DNA from: an uncultured Microbacteriaceae bacterium
GTDB lineage: Bacteria > Actinomycetota > Actinomycetes > Actinomycetales > Microbacteriaceae
Reading direction: 5' to 3'
NCBI GenBank assembly: GCA_903907615.1
Contig: CAIVOR010000278.1
Coordinates: 1-7,856, forward strand
Length of the DNA: 7,856 bases
The notes beneath the pieces were generated by a model that did not search any database, had not been told where the DNA came from, and was given only the letters and a program-made list of their open reading frames with translations. Positions 1 to 7,443 of this stretch are shown in pieces (position 1 is the first letter of the stretch; the number at the start of each line of letters is the position of its first letter). The position numbers and the translations under genes are program-made.

Positions 1-2254
<2,254 letters not shown>

Positions 2255-2262
2255 TGTGATTG

Positions 2263-2269
2263 CTCCTTT
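2263..2269 (-). promoter_or_regulatory. Ribosome binding site of aconitase
   Basis: AAAGGAG on the minus strand, 8 nt before the GTG at 2254. It is the strongest Shine-Dalgarno match in the window and fixes the non-ATG start of the aconitase gene. Confidence 0.85.
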
Positions 2270-2339
2270 AATGCGCAGGATGTCGTGGGCAGACATGACA
2301 AAAACGGGGCCACGTGCTCATGCACCCACACACCGAATT

Positions 2340-2357
2340 TATCTTGATATCAAGATA
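2340..2357. promoter_or_regulatory. 18-bp perfect palindrome upstream of aconitase, probable operator
   Basis: TATCTTGATATCAAGATA reads identically on both strands over all 18 positions (core TCTTGATATCAAGA). It lies 85 nt upstream of the aconitase start and covers the TGA stop of the DUF3159 gene at 2350-2352. AT-rich DNA of this symmetry in a GC-rich chromosome is typical of a dimeric repressor site. The sequence just downstream on the minus strand (GATAAATT) could supply a weak -10 box, which would place the palindrome in the promoter spacer. A MarR-family regulator is a reasonable candidate: TamR of Streptomyces is reported to act on aconitase. I cannot confirm that its recognition sequence matches. 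With no U-run after it and no loop, it does not look like a terminator. Confidence 0.65.
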
Positions 2358-3069
2358 CTCCGTTTTCTTTTGCCTCAACGGCTTTTTCCTTGAAAAGTCC
2401 TCGGACAAGCAACCACGTGGCGGCCAGAACGGGAACGTACAGGGGCAAGCCCAGTGCCAGCTTCACCGTCAGGAGAGCCTGATTGAGGGCAGCGTTGTCG
2501 GCTCCCGAGGCCTGCGTTGCGGCGATGTAGAGGGGAACTTCCACGGCAAGACGAATAACGAACATGGCCAGCCACAGCAGCGTGGTCAGCGTGTACACCC
2601 GGCGGGACTCACGGTCTTTGCGCCAGGCCCCCTTGTCTTGGCGGTACAGGCCGATGACCAGACCCACCAGGGGCCAGCGGACGGCGAGGGAAATGATGAT
2701 CGCCAGGGCATACGCGCCGTTAGTGATGAGCCCCGTGACAGAGAATCCTTCCGCGCGGTTGGAGAAGATGGCGATAGCCGCGGAGAGCGCGACCCCCACG
2801 AGCCCCACGATGGCCTGAAGCACACTCTCACGGCGAATCACGCGCACCAGAGTGAAGACAACCGAGGCCCCCACAGACAGACCCAGGGCCAGCCACGGCA
2901 CCCCCTGAGTTACACCGGAGAAGGCGTAGACCACAACAAACAGCGTGCCCGGTACGACGGTTTCAAGAATTCCCAGAACGCCGCCAACGGCCCGCAAAAG
3001 CGGATGGCCCGAACCCTCCGTCGATGCGAGCGCGGCTAGTCCCCGTGCCCGCTTTGCCGGCTCGGTCAC
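2350..3069 (-). CDS. DUF3159 family integral membrane protein
   Basis: A 239-residue protein of the actinobacterial DUF3159 family; its biochemical function is unknown to me. Hydrophobic stretches at about residues 28-50, 57-77, 83-102, 113-140, 160-182 and 203-223 predict around six membrane helices, with basic loops RVIRRES (76-82) and RQDKGAWRKDRESRR (143-157). The latter, containing the AWRKD-type motif after a conserved helix, is characteristic of the family as I know it. The start is GTG at 3069, overlapping the TGA of the upstream DUF3710 gene as GTGA, with an AGGGA ribosome site 5 nt before it inside that gene. It is therefore probably translationally coupled and the last gene of a dut-DUF3710-DUF3159 operon. 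The stop codon sits in the palindrome before aconitase. Read-through into aconitase is possible because I see no terminator. Confidence 0.88.
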   Translation of the reverse strand: MTEPAKRARGLAALASTEGSGHPLLRAVGGVLGILETVVPGTLFVVVYAFSGVTQGVPWLALGLSVGASVVFTLVRVIRRESVLQAIVGLVGVALSAAIAIFSNRAEGFSVTGLITNGAYALAIIISLAVRWPLVGLVIGLYRQDKGAWRKDRESRRVYTLTTLLWLAMFVIRLAVEVPLYIAATQASGADNAALNQALLTVKLALGLPLYVPVLAATWLLVRGLFKEKAVEAKENGVS

Positions 3070-3677
3070 TGGATTCCCTGACTGGGAATTCCGCCCGCTT
3101 GCGCGGGTATGCGGATGGGCAACATTTCGCGAGGGGGCATGGGCGTCTCGCCGCGCACAATCACGAGGCTGCGGAAGAGATCAATCATGGCGCGCCCCGT
3201 TGACGCCTCCGTGGCTGCGGGGCCGGTGATGACGCCGCGAACAAACCAACGGGGTCCGTCGACTCCCAAAAAGCGTGCTTCTTGAATTCCCGCATTTCCG
3301 CTGGCCGTAACCACGGGAATCTGACATTTCAGCTCTAGGCCCACGGGGCCCATCACCGGTTCGGCTGTGCCGCCCTGCGAGGTGATGTGCTCAACGACCT
3401 GCTGCCGAATCTCGTGCCACAGCCCGCTGCTTCGCGTCGCAGCGAACGGCTGCACCTGCAGCGTCGAACCAAACTGGTCGAGATTGACCGCGACGATGCG
3501 CTGAGTGCCCTCTTCGACCTCGAGTCGGAGGTTGAGTCCTTCGCGCGGCTCCACCCGGATCGAACCGAGATCCACGAAGGGACGAATGCCCGTAACCTCG
3601 CTTTCGTCGAACGGACCGTTGAGGTGTCGATCCTCAGGTGCGCTCTTTTCCACTGAGATATTCATGTCCGAAGCCAT
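3066..3677 (-). CDS. DUF3710 domain-containing protein
   Basis: A 203-residue soluble protein of the DUF3710 family, common downstream of dut in actinobacteria; its role is not known to me. Family hallmarks are visible in order: GPFDESEV (about residues 21-28), FVDLGSIRV (about 34-42), LRLEVEEGTQRIVAVNL (about 50-66), QGGTAEPVMGPVG (about 100-112), ARFLGVDGPRWFVRGVITGPA (about 133-153) and a C-terminal PMPPREMLPIRIP block (about 180-192). No signal peptide or membrane segment is seen. The ATG at 3677 is chosen because GGTGA lies about 10 nt before it; an in-frame ATG four codons later is a possible alternative with poorer upstream sequence. It follows dut after 21 nt and overlaps DUF3159 by 4 nt, so co-transcription with both is likely. 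Confidence 0.9.
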   Translation of the reverse strand: MASDMNISVEKSAPEDRHLNGPFDESEVTGIRPFVDLGSIRVEPREGLNLRLEVEEGTQRIVAVNLDQFGSTLQVQPFAATRSSGLWHEIRQQVVEHITSQGGTAEPVMGPVGLELKCQIPVVTASGNAGIQEARFLGVDGPRWFVRGVITGPAATEASTGRAMIDLFRSLVIVRGETPMPPREMLPIRIPAQAGGIPSQGIQ

Positions 3678-3698
3678 AACGACTATCTCACCACACCT

Positions 3699-4136
3699 TT
3701 ATGTTGATATCCCGGACGAGCCGAAACCACCGGTGTCGCGGTGCGTGCCGGGAAGGCTCTCGACGGCAATGAATCGAGGCTTCACGAGGGGCATCACGAT
3801 GAGTTGAGCGATGCGGTCGCCCGGAGAGACGGTGAAGGATTCTGTCGGATCGAGGTTGATGAGTGTGACGCGGATCTCGCCCCGATAGGCGGCATCAACG
3901 GTGCCGGGAGAGTTCACGATGGAGATACCGTGCTTTGCCGCGAGTCCACTTCGCGGGACAACGAAAGCAACAAAACCATCCGGAAGGGCAATCGATAATC
4001 CGGTTCCCACGGTTGCTCTGCCTCCGGGAGGAAGCGTGTGCGTCTCGGTTGATGCCAGGTCGGCACCCGCGTCTCCGGGGTGGGCGATCGCAGGGACATG
4101 AGTTCCGGTAAACAGAACCTCGACAGAGTCAGTCAC
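3699..4136 (-). CDS. dut: Deoxyuridine 5'-triphosphate nucleotidohydrolase (dUTPase)
   Basis: Hydrolyses dUTP to dUMP and pyrophosphate, keeping uracil out of DNA and supplying dUMP for thymidylate synthesis. The 145-residue protein has the normal length of a trimeric dUTPase and all five motifs in order: GDAGADLAS, PRSGLAAKHG, GTVDAAYRGEI (catalytic Asp and Tyr region), DRIAQLIV, and the C-terminal flexible P-loop-like HRDTGGFGSSG that closes over the nucleotide. The start is taken as GTG at 4136 (MTDSVEVLF), which places motif 1 at the usual distance. A longer open frame runs upstream to about 4475, but that part is antisense to the DUF3093 gene and has no family similarity. No Shine-Dalgarno precedes the GTG, and a TAGCCT -10-like box lies 8-13 nt upstream, suggesting a leaderless message. 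First gene of the operon with DUF3710 and DUF3159. Confidence 0.96.
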   Translation of the reverse strand: MTDSVEVLFTGTHVPAIAHPGDAGADLASTETHTLPPGGRATVGTGLSIALPDGFVAFVVPRSGLAAKHGISIVNSPGTVDAAYRGEIRVTLINLDPTESFTVSPGDRIAQLIVMPLVKPRFIAVESLPGTHRDTGGFGSSGIST

Positions 4137-4190
4137 GTATTCGAGGCTAGCAAGGATGCCGACTGAGTTAAATCGTGGTCTGATAGTTGT
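4137..4190. promoter_or_regulatory. Divergent promoter region for dut and the DUF3093 gene, probably both leaderless
   Basis: Only 54 bp separate the two GTG starts, and neither has a purine-rich ribosome site. On the minus strand TAGCCT (4144-4149) with TTTAAC (4167-4172) at 17-nt spacing would begin transcription at or next to the dut GTG. On the plus strand TCTGAT (4179-4184) is placed to begin at the DUF3093 GTG, but its -35 match is poor. The two sets of boxes interleave, so RNA polymerase could probably occupy only one direction at a time. The boxes are weak matches and the assignment is an inference. Confidence 0.45.
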
Positions 4191-4640
4191 GTGACCTATC
4201 GCGAAACTCTGTGGCCGAATCCGTGGACGTATGTGGCCTTCTTCTTGGAAGTTCCCATCATCACTCTCCTGTTGGCCCCGTTCTCGCTCCCCTTGGGCAT
4301 CGGACTGGCCACGGTGATTTTTGTGATCATCGCGATTGCCCTCACGGCGACCTCGCCGCGAATCGAAGTCACGGCCAGCACACTGCGCGTGGGCAAAGCG
4401 GTCATCGCACTGGAATACCTGGGGGCCGCGTCCGCATTCGTTGGCCCGCCCGCGATAGCCGAACGCGGACCGCAATTGGACGCACGGGCATGGACCCGAT
4501 TCCGCGCGTGGATAAACCCTGTCGTTCGCGTCGAGATTAACGACGACGCGGATCCCACTCCTTACTGGCTCTTCAGTACGCGCCGGCCGACCGAACTCGT
4601 GACTGTACTGCGCTCGTTGCGCGCTGAGCAGAAGTCGTAA
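4191..4640 (+). CDS. DUF3093 family small membrane protein
   Basis: A 149-residue protein of the DUF3093 family, conserved in actinobacteria next to dut but in the opposite orientation, as here; function unknown to me. The N-terminus YRETLWPNPW (3-12) is the family opening. It is followed by two hydrophobic helices at about 13-30 and 34-53, then a soluble domain containing TLRVGKAVIALEYLG (about 64-78) and LDARAWTRFRAWI (about 96-108). The C-terminal signature VRVEINDDADPTPYWLFSTRRP ends near residue 131 and is the most recognisable part. The GTG start at 4191 puts the YRE motif directly at the N-terminus, as in relatives. No ribosome site is seen, consistent with a leaderless transcript. The gene converges on DUF4193 with 9 nt between stop codons and no clear terminator. 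Confidence 0.9.
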   Translation: MTYRETLWPNPWTYVAFFLEVPIITLLLAPFSLPLGIGLATVIFVIIAIALTATSPRIEVTASTLRVGKAVIALEYLGAASAFVGPPAIAERGPQLDARAWTRFRAWINPVVRVEINDDADPTPYWLFSTRRPTELVTVLRSLRAEQKS

Positions 4641-4649
4641 CCAGGACGT

Positions 4650-4943
4650 CTAGCTGTTGCACTCCGTGCAGACGGGGCCAAGTTTGCTCTGTTTGGCCAA
4701 CTGGGATCGGTGCTTGACGAGGAAGCATTCGATGCACGTGAACTCGTGCTCCTGGGGCGGCAACACGACAACGTTCAGTTCGACATCTGACAGATCGTGA
4801 CCACCCTCGCCAAAGTCGCCGAGATTGTCGGCGTCTTCGAGGTCAACAGATGACGACTTCTCAGGGACGCGCTCCTTGAGCGCCTCAATCGACTGAGTGT
4901 CGTCGTCGTCGTTTTTACGCGGTGCGTCGTAGTCGGTTGCCAT
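4650..4943 (-). CDS. DUF4193 family protein, acidic with a C-terminal four-cysteine zinc-ribbon-like motif
   Basis: A 97-residue protein. The N-terminus MATDYDAPRKNDDDD is the invariant opening of the DUF4193 family. Residues 11-56 are acidic and probably disordered. The C-terminal third carries CIEC (Cys70, Cys73) and CTEC (Cys92, Cys95) separated by 18 residues with FLVKHRSQLAKQ between them, very probably one zinc site. The family is near-universal in actinobacteria as far as I recall but has no established function. The acidic tail plus zinc ribbon resembles small transcription-associated proteins, which is only an analogy. The ATG at 4943 is preceded by AAAGAT, a weak ribosome site, and the family N-terminus supports the choice. 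It is divergent from sepH and convergent with DUF3093, so it is probably monocistronic. Confidence 0.93.
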   Translation of the reverse strand: MATDYDAPRKNDDDDTQSIEALKERVPEKSSSVDLEDADNLGDFGEGGHDLSDVELNVVVLPPQEHEFTCIECFLVKHRSQLAKQSKLGPVCTECNS

Positions 4944-4984
4944 TTATCTTTAGTCACCTACACTTTTCTTTCGGGCGGGTGGGA

Positions 4985-5011
4985 GTGGTGCGCGCCTGTA
5001 GTTTGCACCAC
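4985..5011. repeat. Inverted repeat with 7-bp arms and 13-nt loop
   Basis: GTGGTGC at 4985-4991 pairs exactly with GCACCAC at 5005-5011. Read on the minus strand, it starts about 5 nt after the TATCAT box, so it could be either a stem-loop at the very 5' end of the DUF4193 mRNA or a repressor site just downstream of the promoter. There is no T-run on either side, so it is not a typical terminator. A 7-bp repeat in a 211-bp GC-rich region could arise by chance, hence moderate confidence. Confidence 0.4.
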
Positions 5012-5015
5012 GACG

Positions 5016-5044
5016 ATGATAAAGTCCAAACTCCGCGCGGTAAG
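5016..5044 (-). promoter_or_regulatory. Candidate sigma-A-type promoter for the DUF4193 gene
   Basis: On the minus strand TATCAT (5016-5021) matches the -10 consensus at five of six positions. CTTACC (5039-5044), 17 nt upstream, is a weak -35 element. Transcription would start near 5008-5011, giving a leader of about 65-70 nt that begins with the 4985-5011 hairpin. Based on sequence match only. Confidence 0.35.
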
Positions 5045-5154
5045 CGGAAATTCCGGGTGAATTTTGTCCCACGGCGCACCGAGGCGTTCACCGCAAATGA
5101 GGACGGCGCGTGGCACGATAGGCGCTAGGCAAGTTCAGTGTTGGGAGCCACCGC

Positions 5155-6249
5155 ATGCGCTATCTTAACGTCACCGGCGTCGAAGACGGGGTCATCCTTG
5201 CGTCCGACGCCAACGGCGACGAATATCGCATTGCCGTGGACGACATGACGCTTTCTCGGCTTCGTCGCCCCTCGGCCGCCGCACCCGAGGCTCGCGTTTC
5301 TCCGCGTGACATCCAAACTCAGCTTCGTGCCGGGCTCACCCGAGAAGAAGTGGCGGAACTCACGGGAGCGAGCCTCGATGACGTTGCGCGTTTTGAGGGC
5401 CCCGTCCTAGCGGAGCTCGAGCACGTCATCAACTCGGCGCTGGCCCTTCCTGCTTTTTCTCAGGATTCGCAGGGTGTTGATCGCAGCGTGACCGTTGGCG
5501 CGCGTGTTCGCACTCAGATAGATAATGCTGGCGGCACGGACGAACGTTGGGCCAGTTGGCGCAATCCCGAGGGCGAATGGCACGTCAAGTGCACGTTCCG
5601 CGCCGGTGGTGTTGAGCATGAGGGGCGCTGGAGTTTTGAACCCAAGCATCATCTCCTTACCCCCCTCAACGACGAAGCGGCCAACCTTCTCGCCGACCAA
5701 GCATTCACCTCTGGCCTCATTCCGCGACTCCGCGCTGTGGACGGCAAGCCGCGACGCAACACGGGTGCAACCAAGCGCCTGACTGACGTTGCCCCGTCGA
5801 CGCCGGATGTGTCTGCTCCCGAAACTGTCGCCGAGGCTGTCTCCGACGCCGTTGCCGGAATCATCACCGAAGCAGTCGTCGAATCCATCGATATCGTGGC
5901 GCACGCCGTTCACGATCACGACGCGGTGGCTCACTCATACGCCGAGGATGCTGTCGACGTGCCACCCGCCGCGCAGGCAGAAGCAGCTCCCACTCCCACC
6001 GCCGATCTCATGGCCGCGCTCCGCAAACGCCGCAGCGAAAATCAGGATGCCCCGGCGTGGCTGGCAGATGCTGCTTCGGGCGAGGCTGCTCAGAGCAAGC
6101 CTGCGTCCATCACCGACGAGCTCGCCGAGATGCAAAACAATTCGACCGGCAAAACGTCACGCACAGGAAGCTCTCGCAGGAATCGCGCACAAATGCCCAC
6201 TTGGGACGAGATTGTCTTTGGCACGAAAGTGGACGACGACCTCATTTAG
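5155..6249 (+). CDS. sepH: Septation protein SepH
   Basis: Conserved actinobacterial cell-division protein (DUF3071 family) that, in Streptomyces and mycobacteria, binds FtsZ and stimulates filament assembly. The 364-residue protein has the family N-terminal domain (about 1-195): MRYLNVTGVEDG opening, a helix-turn-helix-like segment SPRDIQTQLRAGLTREEVAE through DDVARFEGPVLAELEHV (about 49-91), and a WASWRNPEGEWHVKCTF core (about 132-148). A long Ala/Val/acidic low-complexity linker (about 212-345) follows, with RKRR at 290-293. The C-terminus ends in the conserved short block MPTWDEIVFGT (347-357), a hallmark also seen at the end of other SepH proteins. The ATG at 5155 is set by GGGAG 7 nt upstream and by the family N-terminus. 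It is divergent from DUF4193, and the phosphatase-superfamily gene ends 14 nt beyond its stop on the other strand. Confidence 0.92.
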   Translation: MRYLNVTGVEDGVILASDANGDEYRIAVDDMTLSRLRRPSAAAPEARVSPRDIQTQLRAGLTREEVAELTGASLDDVARFEGPVLAELEHVINSALALPAFSQDSQGVDRSVTVGARVRTQIDNAGGTDERWASWRNPEGEWHVKCTFRAGGVEHEGRWSFEPKHHLLTPLNDEAANLLADQAFTSGLIPRLRAVDGKPRRNTGATKRLTDVAPSTPDVSAPETVAEAVSDAVAGIITEAVVESIDIVAHAVHDHDAVAHSYAEDAVDVPPAAQAEAAPTPTADLMAALRKRRSENQDAPAWLADAASGEAAQSKPASITDELAEMQNNSTGKTSRTGSSRRNRAQMPTWDEIVFGTKVDDDLI

Positions 6250-6263
6250 GCGCTTCCCCCGCG

Positions 6264-7430
6264 TCACTCGCTGTCTGCCGTGAGCCTCATCCAGGGCACG
6301 ATGAGTTCGCGTTCGGAAAGTCCGCCGTGTTGCCCCACCATCTTGCGGGAGTCGGCCCCCGGAGTCCTCGCGTCATAGAGAGCGTCGTCATCTCGCGGAA
6401 CCACAATAAGTTCTCCGGCCCGCAGGCGCACATCCTCTGTCATGGCACCCCACAGTCCTGCGGCGACGAGGTCCTCGGGCACCACCACCCAGGCATCGTC
6501 AGCGAGGAGCGCCATCCACGCTTCTCTATCGCCGTCGGCCAGTGCGATTTCCGCTCGCGCCTCTCGCGGCTGGCCTTCGTCAGAAAAGATCTGGAGGGCA
6601 CGCGGTTCCCCGCCCACCACCGGGGTGCCCGCGAGATTCCACGCGGCCGGGGCCACATCAATATGACGCGCGGCGGGCACATCGAGTACCCCGTGGTCGG
6701 CAGTCAGGTATACCCGCACCCCTCCAGGCACGGCCGCGACCAGCGTCCTCAAGGCTCCATCAACCTCTTCGAGAGCTGCGAGCCAGGCCATGCTCGTCAC
6801 GCCCTGCGCGTGGGCGACCTGGTCGAGTTCGGGGATGTAGAGCAGGACAAAATCGATTCCGTCCGCTAACTCATCGCACACGCGCTCCACTCGTTCAGCG
6901 AGGCCGTTGGCACCCACGTAGCGCGCTCCGGCATGCACAACGCGAGTGAGCGGAGACTTCTCAAACCGGGGCAAGCCCACGACGGTTGATCTCTTCCCTG
7001 AGCTCCGGGCGTGTTCGTGCAGTGTCGGAACGCCCAACCACGAGTCGAGATCTGCAACATCGGTCAGGCCGCTCAGCTGGTTGATGATGTTTCCGGTTCG
7101 CGGATTACGAATCCGGTAACCCAAAATTCCGTGTGTCCCCGGCAACTCACCCGTGACGAGGGACGCGAGAGCCACTGCCGTGGTCGACGGAAAGACAGTG
7201 GTCATGCGCTTCACCGAGCCCATTCGTGACCGGAGGAAGGGAGCGTGTCCGAGGCTGTCGCTCAGGTTCAGCAGGCCCAAGCCGTCCACCAGGACAAGCA
7301 CGACAGCCGACGCCTCGGGAAGCCCCAAACGGTTCGGCAGGTCCTCAACACCCAGGCTGGCGTAGCAACTTGGCAACACGTCGGTAAGCCGTGCGTCGCT
7401 CGGCGGTGCGCTCGGTAGCATAAGGCTCAT
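6264..7430 (-). CDS. Alkaline phosphatase superfamily protein (nucleotide pyrophosphatase/phosphodiesterase type)
   Basis: A 388-residue probable metal-dependent phosphodiesterase or phosphatase. Metal- and substrate-site motifs of the type-I phosphodiesterase/nucleotide pyrophosphatase family are in order: VLVLVDGLG (Asp49, metal), TVFPSTTAVALASLVTG with the nucleophile Thr84 (or Thr83), GTHGILGYR (98-106), YIPELDQVAHAQG (Asp203, His207), TADHGV (Asp245, His246) and GQHGG (His368). So both two-metal ligand sets appear complete. No signal peptide or membrane helix is evident at this start, suggesting a cytoplasmic enzyme, though relatives can be exported. The true substrate cannot be told from the sequence. 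The start at 7430 (MSLMLPSAPP) is supported by GGAAG 8 nt upstream. ATG at 7421 is an alternative; a frame extending to 7475 would run through parC codons and is less likely. Divergent from parC and convergent with sepH. Confidence 0.87.
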   Translation of the reverse strand: MSLMLPSAPPSDARLTDVLPSCYASLGVEDLPNRLGLPEASAVVLVLVDGLGLLNLSDSLGHAPFLRSRMGSVKRMTTVFPSTTAVALASLVTGELPGTHGILGYRIRNPRTGNIINQLSGLTDVADLDSWLGVPTLHEHARSSGKRSTVVGLPRFEKSPLTRVVHAGARYVGANGLAERVERVCDELADGIDFVLLYIPELDQVAHAQGVTSMAWLAALEEVDGALRTLVAAVPGGVRVYLTADHGVLDVPAARHIDVAPAAWNLAGTPVVGGEPRALQIFSDEGQPREARAEIALADGDREAWMALLADDAWVVVPEDLVAAGLWGAMTEDVRLRAGELIVVPRDDDALYDARTPGADSRKMVGQHGGLSERELIVPWMRLTADSE

Positions 7431-7443
7431 TATGACGACTTCC
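7422..7443. promoter_or_regulatory. Crossed ribosome sites of the divergent phosphatase and parC starts
   Basis: The start codons (minus 7430-7428, plus 7432-7434) are separated by one base. The parC ribosome site TAAGG (7421-7425) lies inside the first codons of the phosphatase gene, 6 nt before the parC ATG. The phosphatase site GGAAG (minus strand, 7439-7443) lies inside parC codons 3-4. Each promoter must therefore lie in the other gene's coding sequence. Confidence 0.6.

Larger units (their letters stand above)
4944..5154. other. Divergent intergenic region between DUF4193 and sepH
   Basis: 211 bp that must hold the promoters of both genes. Visible structure: an inverted repeat at 4985-5011, a TATCAT -10 candidate for DUF4193 at 5016-5021, a short repeat TCCGC/GCGGA at 5033-5048, and AAATTC/GAATTT at 5048-5064 with a 5-nt loop. 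Near sepH a GGGAG ribosome site lies at 5143-5147. I cannot assign a convincing -35/-10 pair for sepH; CGATAG at about 5117-5122 is a weak candidate. A 68-codon open frame crosses the region but has no support as a gene. Confidence 0.55.

Noticed and set aside
2314..3039. Plus-strand open frame of 241 codons opposite the DUF3159 gene
   Set aside because: It is antisense to a clear membrane-protein family gene, is rich in Gln/His/Arg/Gly without domain character, and has no ribosome site. Long antisense frames are common in GC-rich coding DNA.
4137..4475. N-terminal extension of dUTPase to 258 residues
   Set aside because: The extension is antisense to DUF3093, contains Arg/Gly/Asp-rich non-family sequence, and dUTPase motif 1 already sits at the right distance from the GTG at 4136.
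5048..5064. AAATTC/GAATTT inverted repeat as an operator for sepH
   Set aside because: Arms are only 6 bp, they do not extend, and they lie about 90 nt from the start with no promoter match; chance is a sufficient explanation.
4922..5128. 68-codon plus-strand open frame in the DUF4193-sepH gap
   Set aside because: It begins inside the DUF4193 coding region, has no ribosome site, resembles no family I know and covers the likely promoters.
5407..5934. 175-codon minus-strand open frame within sepH
   Set aside because: Antisense shadow of a well-supported SepH reading frame; no recognisable domain.
6250..6263. Bidirectional terminator between sepH and the phosphatase gene
   Set aside because: Only 14 nt lie between the stops and I see no stem-loop or T-run.
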